Shown here piece by piece: positions 46,317-60,274 of a stretch of 64,000 nt of DNA. Under the pieces are notes generated by a model, which saw only the letters and a program-made list of their open reading frames with translations, was not told the origin of the DNA and did no database searches. A program made the translations under genes and the position numbers. Positions within the stretch are counted from its first letter, which is position 1. Each line of letters opens with the position of its first letter. The DNA lies in contig JAXIVH010000080.1 of the NCBI GenBank assembly GCA_036785325.1, positions 262,071 through 326,070 of the forward strand, in the 5' to 3' direction. This DNA is from Urophycis tenuis. Its lineage: Eukaryota; Chordata; Actinopteri; Gadiformes; Phycidae.

Positions 46317-49300
46317 ATGCCTCCTAAAAGAGGTCGAAGTGCACCAGGAGCTCCCAGCTGGGAAGCAGGGTTGACCGGTGCGCAGTTTGAGGAGGTGAGT
46401 CCGTGTGATAAGTGATTAGTGTTTGATTCATATTTTGTGTTTAATATTTAGTGTTTTGTAGTTGGTGTTAAGGATTTAGGATTTAGTGTTTAGTATTTAG
46501 TAGCCTATTTAGTTTTTAGTTTTTTTCGTTTGTCGTTTTTTGTTTATTTAGTTTTTATTGTTTAGGATTTAGTGTTTAGTTGGCTATTTAATGTTTAGCG
46601 TATAGTATTTAGTTGAACCGAACTAACTCAGTCTGACGCTCTTCACTACTTCACTATTGCAACAAAAAAAAATCTAACAAAAGTCAGTCAGCCCAGAGTT
46701 TGGCCCTCTGTGGGCCAACAACCCATCAGATGATAGTCATCAGGGCTGCATCTTTCTCTCTCTCTTTCCCTTTATCAACTTGGTTTATGATTCAGTGCTG
46801 TGACGTTTCATGTAGATGATAATCCTCAATGCTGCATCCTTCATCAACGTGATGGATGCTTTCTGTGATGCTTTCTGTTCATGTCTTTGTGTTTGATACA
46901 AGTCATTATGTCGGCTAGCATATTTAAAAGATACCACTGTAAATAAAGTTAGAATTAGTTAGTGATGGTGTGCGACAATAATGACAATAATGATCATAAC
47001 TTAAGGTGAAGGAAACACAACTGTAACCTGGCACCAAAAAACATGATAATTCTGCCATCTGGTGGCCCAAACCCTTCACGACACGATCCGCAAGAACCGG
47101 AAGTCAACCAGTGGCCCTTGCTGCGGCCCATCTCTCCCTCCACTCCCATCCCAGATCAGCTCTGCATCACTCCCCCCCCGCACTGACACGTTGATGCAGG
47201 GTGTCCTGTTTGGATTACATGGCCCTCCAAAACCAAGTGTTGTCACAAGACATCTCAAGACATCTCAAAGAGTGCCTTGCTAATCATACTGGCGAACGCT
47301 GCTCAAGCAACAAAAGAAAACCACAGATGTATTTTCTTCTTTAATAAGGATTAAACGATTGTGATATCAATCGTATTAACTTTGTTTAATATCGTTTCAA
47401 TGTATTCTCTGACCTTTCTTTATAACAAGCACATCAAAAAATCGCTAGTATGCTGATCACAGTTCCCCCCTTTGATGAAGTCCAGCTGCTCTTGTTGCCT
47501 CATGCGTGGAGGGTCTCTCCTGCAGGGTCTCTCCTGGAGGGTCTCTCCTGGAGGGTCTCTCTCCTGGAGGGTCTCTCCTGGAAGGTCTCTCCTGGACGGT
47601 CTCTCTCCTGGAGGGTCTCTCCTGGAGGGTCTCTCCTGGAGGGTCTCTCTCCTGGAGGGTCTCTCCCGCAGGGTCTCCCCTGCAGGGTCTCTCCTGGAGG
47701 GTCTCTCCTGGAGGGTCTCTCCTGCAGGGTCTCCCCTGGAAGGTCTCTCCTGGAGGGTCTCTCCTTGAGGGTCTCTCCCGCAGGGTCTCTCCTGGAGGGT
47801 CTCTCCTGAAGGGTCTCTCCTGGAGGGTCTCTCCTGGAGGGTCTCTCCTGGAGAGTCTCTTCTGCAGGGTCTCTCCTGCAGGGTCTCTCCTGCAGGGTCT
47901 CTCCTGGAGGGTCTCTCCTGCAGGGTCTCTCCCCTGGAAGGTCTCTCCTGCAGGGTCTCTCCTGGAGGGTCTCTCCTGGAGGGTCTCTCCTGCAGGGTCT
48001 CTCCTGCAGGGTCTCTCCTGGAGGGTCTCTCCTGCAGGGTCTCTCCTGGAGGGTCTCTCCTGCAGGGTCTCTCCTGGAGGGTCTCTCCTGCAGGGTCTCT
48101 CCTGCAGGGTCTCTCCTGCAGGGTCTCTCCTGCAGGGTCTCTCCTTGAAGGCCAGAGCACACTGGCCCCCCCTGAAGGGGTCTGGAAAAATGAAGCAGTG
48201 TTTGTTTTTATTTGAGGACTTGTTTAATCTCATTGATAAGCTGTGACCGACGGGACAGCGTTCACGCTGTCCTCGCTCCATCGGAGGAATGCACGGCGGT
48301 CACACCACGATGCCTGTGGGCCACGCAGCAGAACCCCGAACACGGCCCGCGACAAACACGTTTTTAACATCTCCGTGACGTTTTAACATCTCGTCAATGA
48401 ATGCTGAGGGAGGCGGCCCCGGAGGGCTGGTGCACTCCCACATGGAGGTCAGAGGTCGACTGTCGCCGTGGTGACGCTGTTCCCAGGACCTAGTCGAAGA
48501 ACGAGGCGCACTCCAAAAAAAGAGCGGTCGTGTAAAAACAGGAAATGCGATTAGGCCAAGAATTGTGAAACGTTCTACTTTTCCCTTTACTTTCTATGTT
48601 ACTGATAACAGACATGTGGAGGAGTTCTGCGCAGTCGCCGGCTGTTCCGACAAACAAAACATGCAATAACATTGTAATAACGATGAGGCCATCCAATGTG
48701 AGGTGAATTCATCAGTAAACCCACTAAGACTTGGCAGTAATGATGTGGGGACACAGGAAGCGTCATACTCTCGTGTGAAGCGAAGCTGCAGACAGGGGAC
48801 GCCACCGCCGTGGCCTGACGTGGCGTGACGTCACTCAGATTGACTGTGACTTTGACTCTCCAGCCGTCATGGAGGGCTTGCATCTCCCTGCTGGCTGGGG
48901 GAACCCCAGCAGATGAGGAGCTGATGGAGGCGCTGCAGCTCGCGGTACAGCAGCCCCAACGCCGGCTCTTCACCCTACTGAGTCATGAGGCCGTCGTCGC
49001 CATGGTAGGACCTATGGACGTATATGGCTCATCAATGATGGCTTGAGGGGGGAAACCGGCACACTCAGCTACTTTCTGATACATCATGAGTAGGCCTACT
49101 GCTCTGTAAGTCTGTGGTCTGCAATATGCACTTGTCGCACCAATGGACCTCGATGGTCTCACTTTTCCTGGATTGTTTTCAGAAACAGAGTTGATGTTTT
49201 TCACAAGACCCGATTGAAGCAGGACTCATGATATTATTATAGTCCAGTATTGACTAAGCCACTATATTGCAACAATTGCAACTTAACAAACATATTGAAA

Positions 49301-52300
49301 TCTCAAGTCTTGTACTAAACATTCCTTGTGTTGCCTGTGTGTTTTAGATCCATGACCTGGGAACCCCTAAAACCAAGAAGCCTAAAGATGTTCCCCTGTA
49401 CAGTGAGGTACGCTGGTCCTTCTCACCACATAAAGGTACATGTTAGGCGTACGAATGGCATTGATTGAGCTGAGCTCTGCCCAAGCACAATGTGTTGGCT
49501 TATTGCTGTCGGAGATTCCCATTCGTTTTTAATTTCACCTCAGTAAGCTCGAAGGGCACTCAATCACAACACCAAGAATGATCAAAACATTGTTATAGTG
49601 ATACTGATTTACTGTAGACAGATTCACAACCATTCTTAGGTTAGATACCAGTTTCTACACTTCCAGGTGACAGAGTCAGCCAAGGTGCTGCTGGATGCAG
49701 GCGAAGACATTCCCTGTGAGCTGATGGCCTACATCCTCAAGTTCCGGCTCCTGCAGGTCAAATTCAGCGACCAGCAGAGGAGGGTTGCCATGCAGGTGAG
49801 TCACAACCAAGAACAGATATTCAGAACATGTTGGAGCAGGTGTTATAGAGAAGGTACCTGGTGTTGAGTCTGGTCTAACAGGTGGAGCAGGTGTTATAGA
49901 GAAGGTACCTGGTATTGAGTCTGGTCTACCAGGTGGAGCAGGTGGTGTTGAGTCTGGTCTAACAGGTGGAGCAGGTGGTGTTGAGTCTGGTCTAACAGGT
50001 GGAGCAGGTGGTGTTGAGTTTGGTCTACCAGGTGGAGCAGGTGGTGTTGAGTCTGGTCTAACAGGTGGAGCAGGTGGTGTTGATTCTGGTCTAACAGGTG
50101 GAGCAGGTGGTGTTAAGTCTGGTCTAACAGGTGGACCAGGTGGTGTTGAGTCTGGTCTACTAGGTGAAGTAGAGCCGAACAGCCTTTCACACGCAGCGAC
50201 ATTTATATTGCTATGTTTCTAACATTTATGAACATAGTCCTTCTTTTCATATGTATAAATATTTGGATGTATAATTCGCAATGCGATAGTTATAGTTAGT
50301 TATGGTTCCACAAGAAGCTCAAAGAACAAAATGGGTTGAAACTGGTGTTCGGGTGGTGGGGACTAAATGGTTTGATTTGTATACCACCAAACATATTTTT
50401 CATCTTTCTCACATCGTTTTTGATAAAGTTATGACTAGTGCCCACTTTATGAATGACATTCTTGTTTCATTTTCCCTGGAACCTCTCACGCTCACAGTCT
50501 GTGGTTTCAGTGCAGCCGTTATTTGTGTCTGTCCCCGGAGGGTTCTGAGGAGAAGGTCCATAGCAGGGCGGGCCCGGCCTCAGCCACCAAACACAAGCCC
50601 TCGGACAACAAAGCCCAGAAGGCCACAGCACCTGAGAGCGTAGCCACCGTGAAGCAGACCAAGCTGAAGCGCAGGGGAGAAGGCGTCCAGACTCCCGAGT
50701 ACATAGGTCAGTTCCACGACGAGGACGCACCAACAAGCCCGCTTCAGGTATCCGCGTTCCTGTCTGAAGCACCGCGTCAGACGTACTCTGTGATGGTTCT
50801 GGACCATTAGACCATATGTTGTTACAGTGGGCCTGCTTCTATTGTCTACTGCATTCCATTGGCTCTGGACCTGTACTCTAATTTGTCAGAACAAATCATC
50901 CATAGAACATGTGGGAATTTAGACATTCTCTTGAGTAGTTGAAATGAAATGTGTGTACTTGCAGCAGCAAGGGTGGCAGTAGCTCAGTGGGTAGAGCGGG
51001 TGGACAGAGCGGGTCGTCGGCTCAATCCCCTTGATCCCCCCCCCCCCCTCCTCCAACTGTCCTTATGTCGAACCCCACAAAATGTTCTGATTGTAAGTTG
51101 CTTTGGACAAAAGCCTCTGCTAAATGCCCCCCTTTACCCTGTGTGTGTGTGTGTGTGTGTGTGTGTACAGATGATGAGCCAGAGAATGGGCCCCAGCACT
51201 ACATCCTGTTAACTGGCTTTTACCAGGCCCAACTCCTGCCCGCCCTCCAGGCGTTGGGTGTGCGCGTGGACAATGTGATCAAGGTGGAATGGGAGAGTGG
51301 CAACCATGGCAATAGGTGCCTCCCAGAAGGAAGAGACTCAGTCGTGAGCGGAGGTGAGGCACAAAAACAGAAGATGAACTAGAAAATTTTATTTTTGAAG
51401 AAATTCTGGCTGGATTGCTGGCTTTAAAAGATTTGTAATATATTTTAAAGTCTCAATGGAGAAAGTGTAACAACAGAAACATACAAACTATTTCAGTAGT
51501 GTTCAATTGTTTCCAAAAGTTTTAGATTCAAATAAATTAAGCTAAAGTGATTGTGGCGTGGTGGGGTGGTGGCATGGCGGGGTGGCGGGCTGGGGTGGTG
51601 GCGTGGTGGGGTGGTAGTGGGGTAGTGGGGTGGTGACGTGGTGGGGAAGTGGGGTGGTGATGTGGTGGGGTGGTGGCGTGGTGGGGTGGTGACGTGGTGG
51701 GGTGGTGACGTGGTGGGGTGTTGGTGGGGTAGTGGGGTGGTGATGTGGTGGGGTGGTGGCGTGGTGGGGTGGTGACGTGGTGGGGTGGTGATGTGGTGGG
51801 GTGATGGGTGGTGGGGTGCTGGCGTGGTGGAGTGGCGTGGTGGTGGCGTGGTGGGGTGGTGGCGTGCGCAATGGCCTCCTTGCCTCTTGGTCTCTCTTGC
51901 TCTCTGTGTCAGATGCTTCGTGTTCTTCCTTTAGCGACAATGGTTCATGTGATGAACGTTGTATATTTACAGTGTTGGCAGGTTAGTGGTGTGGAACACA
52001 CTCCTCTTCCATTAGAACAGTTAGCCAGCTATACAGTAGATACGGTCTAACCCCAACACAGTCTTGTTTGGTTTAAATCAGAAGTAAAGGGAAGACGAGT
52101 TATTCATGAAAAACCTGGTGGATATTAAAATCACCACTGCAATAGGAAAACTAAATAAGATAATTACATTTGGACTCTTAAATCTGTCACCTAAAGCGTC
52201 ACAGCGGCCAAATAAAGGCAGATATGTTATAAGATAAGATAAGATATTCCTTTATTAATCCCCCTTAGGAGAAATTCACAGTGACCAGCAGTACAGGGGA

Positions 52301-54805
52301 TAGATGTGCAGTAAGAGCCTGGCTAAGTCAATACACAATAAACAATAAACAATAAATTAGATTAAATACGAGCTCTTAAGTCAGGTCGGTGACGAGTGAG
52401 AACCTGTATGCATACTAGTGTCCTTGATAGCTGTTTATGGTGCAAAATGCAAAGTAGATAGATAGTGCAAATATGCAGAAAGTGCAAGGTGCAAGATGTG
52501 CAAATTTATACAGGTATTCCAGGTACAACATATGAATAGACCTGGAATAACAACGGCTAGGACACAGTCCACGGTGTGTGGTGTGGTGTATGTGAATGTG
52601 AAGTTCAGTCCATTCCATTTGTCTTTTGTCTGGTGGTGTTGGAGCTTCCTGAGCCTGATGGTTGGTGGGATGAGGGAGCGCCCAAGCACTTGAGGCACAT
52701 GGCTGAGTGAGCATGTGGCTGAACGTGTTCCTGAGTTGCTTCAGTTGCTTCAGTTCGGCATAGTGAGGCTGAGAGGGTAGTTCCGGGTCTCCAGCAGCTT
52801 TCCCTCGTCCTCCTCACTGTCGCCGCCTCCACACAGTCCAGCTTCATCCCCACTGCAGAGCTCGCCGTCCTCCCCGGCTTGTACAGCTTCCTGGCACCAC
52901 CGCTCCCAATGCTTCCTCCCCAGCACACGGCAGTGAAGAAGGTGACACTGGCCACCGCAGGCTGGTAGACCATCCGTAGCAGCCTGGTGCATGCAATGAG
53001 AGATGACAGATGGACAGTGGTTATCAATGAGATGAACAGACATAAGATGAAAATGGCTAGAAAACAGTCTGGGGTGTGTGGTGTGGTATACAAATCCATT
53101 ATCTGGTGGTGCTGGCGCTTCCGAGACGTTGGGAGCGGCTGGTTGAGGTATTGTAGAGCCTGATAGCCGATGGGATGAAAGAGCCCCCCAAGCGCTTTGA
53201 AGCACGTGGCTGAGTGAGCCTATGGCTGAACGTGCTCCTGAGTTGCCTCAGCTCGGTGTAGAGAGGGTGAGAGGGGTTGTCCAGGATCGCCTGCAGCTTT
53301 CCCCTCATCCTCCTCTCTCACCGCCTCCACACAGTCCAGCTTCATCCCCACCACGGAGCTCGCCCTTCTCACCAGCTTGTTCAGCTTACTGGCCCCACCG
53401 CTCCCGATGCCTCCTCCCCAGCACACGACGGCGAAGAAGATGACACTGGCTACCACCAACTGGTAGAACATCCGTAGCAGCCTAGTGCACACATTGAAGA
53501 ATCTGAGCCTCCTCAGGAAGAACAGCCTGCTCTGTCCCTTCCTGTAGAGGGCCTCGGTATTGTCAGACCAGTCCAGTTTATTGTTCAGGTGCACCCCAAG
53601 GAACTTGCAGGTGTCCACCATCTCCACCTCTTCCCCCTTTATGGAAACCGGTAATGGGGGACTCTTCCTGCGTCTGAAGTCCACCACCAGCTCCTTGGTT
53701 TTCCCTGTGTTAAATGTGCAAATGTGCAAATGTGCAAAGATGCAAAGATGTGCAAATTGAAACATCAAATTATCTCCATTGACTACAATGACATTCATTC
53801 ATTCTGTTGGTATAAGTTTGTCCCAAAAGTAATCAACCAAATGTGAAGACTCTGCAGAACATATTTTCATACGATAACGTCGACACCTTTTATTACCATT
53901 AGACGTTATTTGTCATGACAGGTTGACAGTGTCGTTTTCATATGGTACTCAACTGGAAGTTTTCTTTCTTTCTCAAACAAACACAAGTAGCTTTGTAACC
54001 GTGAGGAGCTGGCTCCGTGTTGTTGCAGAGTGCAAAGCCAAGCAGCAAGGTGTGTTCTGGTGGGCCCTGGGGGGCCTGTTGGATCGCGGACCCGCCTGCT
54101 CTAAGCTCTGTGACGTGGCCCGCCTCAGCTACACAGCTGATGACCCCTCCGATGATCCTGGGCCAACGGTCAGCTGCTCACACTCAATATACAACTAGTA
54201 TATTTATATATATATATATATATATATTTGTATGTACAATATACAAGCAAAGGCACATTTTGTTGAAGAAACTGAATCTTAACCCTTACCCTGACCCGTG
54301 AATTCATTTTCGACGTTTAGCAGACGATTATATCCAAGGAAGCTTCTGAAAATCCACACTGCCGTAGCCACATAGACTTCTAGTGCTGCACCGCCTACTT
54401 GAAATAACAAGTGGAGAGCAGCTGCAGGAATCACAAATATATATCCTGAGTGGTTGTGCAGTGCCTTGACAGCTATATTGCATTTCACGTATTCAGCTGA
54501 CGCTTTTCTCCAAAGCGACTTGCAATAATGTATCAGTTACACTATAAGTGTCCTTACAACCCCTACACATGAAGGTAAACATGAAGTCAGCTGCACATTT
54601 GAGGGACACAGTCAGTGTAATCTCCATATACTCTTTATGAGTGTGTATGAGTTCATTTCTGTGTGTGAGTGCTCTAGTTGGCGTTGGGAAGTCATGTTTT
54701 CGAGGGCGTGGCGTGTCTGATCTACGACTGCCTGGACTGGCGGAGACAACATCAGAACTACCTGGACCACATGTCACTCATCACCATACCAACCGTAGTG
54801 AGGAC

Positions 54806-54837
<32 letters not shown>

Positions 54838-56922
54838 CGCATGCGCGCACACACAGCATTGCTAACCTTATTGTTGTGTTAGATTGATGAGAGTCTCCAG
54901 AGCTCCGAACAGGAAGACGCTCCTGGAGTCCTGAGCAGAGGTAGAATCCTCACATCACACATGTTTCTATTGTCCTAACTGTGATAGATTATAGTAGAGA
55001 TAGCACACTCACATCACATGTTTCTGTTGTCCTAACTGTGATAGATTATAGTAGAGATAGCACACTCACATCACATGTTTCTGTTGTCCTAACTGTGATA
55101 GATTATAGTAGAGATAGCACACTCACATCACATGTTTCTGTTGTCCTAACTGTGATAGATTATAGTAGAGATAGCACACTCACATCACATGTTTCTGTTG
55201 TCCTAACTGTGATAGATTATAGTAGAGATAGCACACTCACATCACATGTTTCTGTTGTCCTAACTGTGATAGATTATAGTAGAGATAGCACACTCACATC
55301 ACATGTTTCTGTTGTCCTAACTGTGATAGATTATAGTAGAGATAGCACACTCACATCACATGTTTCTATTGTCCTAACTGTGATAGATTATAGTAGAGAT
55401 AGCACACTCACATCACATGTTTCTGTTGTCCTAACTGTGATAGGTAGGGCCCTCACATCATGCAAGTTTCTATTGTCCTCACTGTGATAGATTATAGTAG
55501 AGATAGCACACTCACATCACATGTTTCTGTTGTCCTAACTGTGATAGGTAGGGCCCTCACATCATGCAAGTTTCTATTGTCCTCACTGTGATAGATTATA
55601 GTAGAGATAGCACACTCACATCACATGTTTCTGTTGTCCTAACTGTGATAGGTAGGGCCCTCACATCATGCAAGTTTCTATTGTCCTCACTGTGATAGAT
55701 TATAGTAGAGATAGCACACTCACATCACATGTTTCTATCGTCCTAACTGTCCGAGACCCCCCGTCTCCGCAGATGTGGACATGCGTTACTATGACAACCT
55801 CATGGACCAGTTTCCTCCAGAGGCCTGCTCCGTACCCCTCATCTTACACTGCATGCTGGAACAGGTCTGTCTACTTGCCTGTCTACTCTGCCTGTCTGTA
55901 TATTGTATTCTCTCATTTCCTGTCTGGGATTAATAAAACTGCGTATTATCTTATCTTAAATATCTTGATTCAAGGTCAAAAAACAAAAGGTGTATATTGT
56001 GTATGTGTCTAACGTTCAATGTTTGTGTTCTATCTAGGTGGTGAAGTTTCCTCCAGAGAACGGAGGGAGTGTCGCTGGACCCGAGCTAGACCCTGGTCCT
56101 GCTGGGATCCGCGGCGGACTCGCCAGGTGCATGCTGGAGAACCTTCAACCGCTGGCTCGCACCGAGGAGGAGAGGAGACGCCTGCTCGACACGGTCCTGA
56201 CGGTGGCCCCTGACCCTGACCAGCCTGACCCTGGACAACAGCACAGCGAGGTTTGTGAAGCACGAGCCCATCTACCCTGCTACTGACGAGACCTCAGCTG
56301 ATCACACTGACGTGGTGGGACCATTGATGGGGATTATTTCTTCTTGGGGCAGCCCCGGCCTACTGGTAAGGGCTTCGGACTTGTAACCGGAGGGTTGCCG
56401 GTTCGAACCCCGACCAGTACTAACGGCTGAAGTTAGTGCCTGTGAGCAAGGCACCTAACCCCTCACTGCTCCCCGAGCGCCGCTGTTGGCAGCTCACTGC
56501 TTGGGATTAGTGTGCTTCACCTCACTGTATGCCTCACCATCACTGTGTGCTGAGTGTATTTCCACTAATTCACGATTGGGTTAAATGCAGAGACCAAATT
56601 TCCCTCACGGGATCAAAAGAGTCGTTCTTCTTCGTCTTCTTCTTCTTCTTCTCTTGGTCAGCAGAGGAGCGCCGTGCAGCAGTCTCCAGATCAGATGCTC
56701 GTCTTCAGACACCGGGACGAGAGAGCACTCCGACTGCACCTCGTTACGGTGGATATCGCTCACATCACGATAACATGGGCTGTTATGTTATTCATTCACA
56801 GAGGAACTCAGTGATTTTATCTTTATCTTTTTTTTATGGCGGGTATTTCAAAAGATTATTGCCGATGTAAATTAGATTAGGGGATTTTCAGGAATATTTT
56901 ATCTTGTTCCTGTATCATTTGG

Positions 56923-57006
<84 letters not shown>

Positions 57007-57043
57007 TTATTATTATTATTATTATTTTATTTTTTTTATTAAC

Positions 57044-57080
<37 letters not shown>

Positions 57081-60000
57081 GTACATGGATGTCTCAGGCA
57101 CCTCTGGGTTTGGACCCTGTGTTGGTGGAAGGGGCCATGCTACAGTTATCCCCCTTGTGGAGGCTGATAGGTTCTGATGATTCTGCAGCCCAGCGGGGAA
57201 GCAGCATTGCCGACACATCCATGCAGCAGGTGCTTCACTACTGCACCAGTGGTGAGGAACACACGACACACACACACTAACATGTGCTTCACTACTGCAC
57301 CAGTGCACCAGTGGTGAGGAACACAATACACATACACTAACAGGTGCTTCACTACTGCACCAGTGGTGAGGAACACACAACACACACACTAGCAGGTGCT
57401 TCACTACTGCACCAGTGGTGAGGAACACACAACACACACACACACTAGCAGGTGCTTCACTACTGCACCAGTGGTGAGGAACACACAGCACACACACTAG
57501 CAGGTGCTTCACTACTGCACCAGTGGTGAGGAAACACCCTACACACCACATACACACTAGAAGTATCTCGGAGTAGAGGTCAAACCTTCAACATCAACCC
57601 TGAGTTTTATTGAGATATGTACATTTGTTTTTGTATTCGCATATTATTTGCAAAGCCTGGGCAACACACATGATGGTTTCCCTGTGTATTTGATTATGTT
57701 GCTGCATTGAATTGAATGTATTTCATGATCATCTGTCTTACAAAACAGAACCCATCTAAATGTAAAATAATCTGTCTGACCGAACCATCATCATTGTCTT
57801 GCATTTGCCCAAGACAATGGTACAATATTATACCTTGCACTACTATTAATACTACTACTATTATTATACTATTACTATTATTCACACATTTCCATCACAA
57901 TGTTATTCCCTCCAGAGGAAGCATCTATGTCAACAGTGGAACACATGTTGCACCAGAGAGTGCTGGAAAGAATACCTATAAGCGCAGTTGACCAGCAGGG
58001 GGCGCTGATGAGGAATGACCCACTGGCTACAGTCGAACGGCAGCCCCACCACTCACATGGTAGGGCGGGCATTATACTGTCAAGCATTGTCAATACAGTG
58101 TGTCACATTCAAGAGTGATGCTTTTGTAAGCATACAGTGCATGCAATGTCATTGAAAATGCCAATACAAAATGTTAACGGTAAGATATTTAATCAATACA
58201 TGACTAAAGGGTCATGGCCTGTAAGCACAATGTTTTCCTGCCACAGATCAGACCTATCTTAGCCAGGAGCCAGATAACCAAGAGGTACTGCTGTTCCCTT
58301 CTTACTGTATCTTATAATTTAACTTATTGCTACTCTTAGTACCACTACTTCCTCAACAATGACTATGGTTGTGCATTTGTTACCTTCAAACCTTTATTGA
58401 TCACCTGTGTTATGGTGTTATGGCTGGAACTTTGCCTCTAAAAGGTTATTGACTTTATTCACTTTCTTTGGAGGTACAGAACACGTTGAGTCTGTTGGAC
58501 AAGTTGGACATCTTCCAGAGGAGCCAGCTGAGATCTCTTACTGAGTACCGCTATGTGGAACATCATGACACCAACGTCTTCCCACAGGTACCTGCTGTCC
58601 ATCCTCAACAAGACCACCCTCTAGTTCAGGTAGTCTGCTGTCCATCCTCAACAAGACCACCCTCTAGTTCAGTACCCTGCTGTCCATCCTCAACAAGACC
58701 ACCCTCTAGTTCAGGTAGTCTGCTGTCCATCCTCTAAAAGACCACCCTCTAGTTCAGGTAGTCTGCTGTCCATCCTCAACAAGACTGCCCTCTAGTTTAT
58801 GTAGTCTGCTGTGTATCCTCTTCTCGTCTATTTCCCCACTAGCACCACCACAAGGCTCCAGCATCCTATGGCATAGGATGTTGGATCCCAGGTATGGTTT
58901 TATAGCATAGGACCTATGCTATAGCAGAACTTATTGGGATAGATGCTACAGAGCCTGGGCCGCTAGCCAGAAACCACAAGGGGACGAGGACTTAGGCCTC
59001 GTTTCCTGTTTAGTTATGGAGATATTCTACCAAAGAACAGGCATTTGTGCGAGTGGATGAAGCTTTCAGAAGGGAATTGTAGTGATTTCTACAGTCAAGT
59101 CAGACTTTTTATAATTGTAAAATTGTAAAACCCTTACACCCAAAATAAGACTATGATGACTATTTGAATAGACAAACAAATATTTTAGTAAAAAGGCAGC
59201 ATACAAACTTAATACTGAAAGCTAGAATCTTCAAGATGATGCATAAGGGAAGTGACCATGGTGTATCATGGGTACGTGTAGAGGTATGGGAAGTGACCAG
59301 GGTGTAGGATGTGTAGCGGCATATTCTTGGTGATGAAGCAGAACAAGTACAGTACACACACTAACAGGTGATTGAGATGAGCCAAAACCAGCTGGAATTG
59401 AACATTAATAACCCCAAAAAGGGTGACAAACCACAAGCCCTTAAACGTAAACGTGTTCTTCTACTCCTGTCCAGGTCCTCCAGTCCACCGTCGACTCATC
59501 CCTCTGTATGGACTCCTTCCACAGCCCCCTTGACCACACTCTGTACATCATCTGTCATAGTCCGCGGAGTGCCCAGAGACACTGCTCTGAGTCCTGGGAC
59601 ACGGCCCTTCACACCGACGTGGCCTTCAGGTTCGGCCGTTAGACAACGGGACCAACTGGACACGTTCAGTGTTGAATGTCATTTTGGTGAGGTGACGTTT
59701 AATTTGCTTCTGACGCTCATCATTTCTTGGTCACTCCTTGGTTTGTCCTTAGAAAATACCAGGAACATGTGGCCCATGTCATCTCTGATTGGACGAGAGA
59801 GATGGAGGCAAAGAGAGAGGCGAAGGAAATGATGAACCCGACCCTGCTTGAGTCACAACATGGTAACTAGTCAGTTAGAGTCACCACATGGTAGCTAACT
59901 CAGCTAGAGTCACCACATCATAGCTAGTCAGCTACAGTCACCACATAGTAGCTCGTAGGCTAGAGTCATCACATAGTAGCTAGTTAAGGCGCCACATGGT

Positions 60001-60242
60001 AACTAGTCAGGTAGCTGTTTCATTCTGGGTTTGGTTTGTGTTGATCTGTGATGTCATCGTGTCATACAGATACAGCCTCTGTAGCAGAGCAGACCGCCCA
60101 GGAGCCTGACATCAGAGAAGAGTCCCTGAAGGTTGGTGTGGGAACACCAGAACGAGGCACGCACACACATCCCGCCAACACACGCAAACCTACGCTATTA
60201 CGAGACTTGTGATATCTGGCTACTTCCATGACATTATGTGTG

Positions 60243-60274
<32 letters not shown>

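Noticed and set aside
47420..48281. Long open frames of up to 274 codons on both strands
   Set aside because: They follow from a stop-free 14-bp tandem repeat lying in spag17 intron 1.
54981..55487. 168-codon open frame within spag17 intron 9
   Set aside because: The 57-bp repeat is a multiple of three and stop-free in one frame. That frame does not match the exon 9 frame, which stops about 35 nt into the intron.
56345..56420. Possible tRNA gene within spag17
   Set aside because: It is the tRNA-like head of SINE family A, present also at 17-283.
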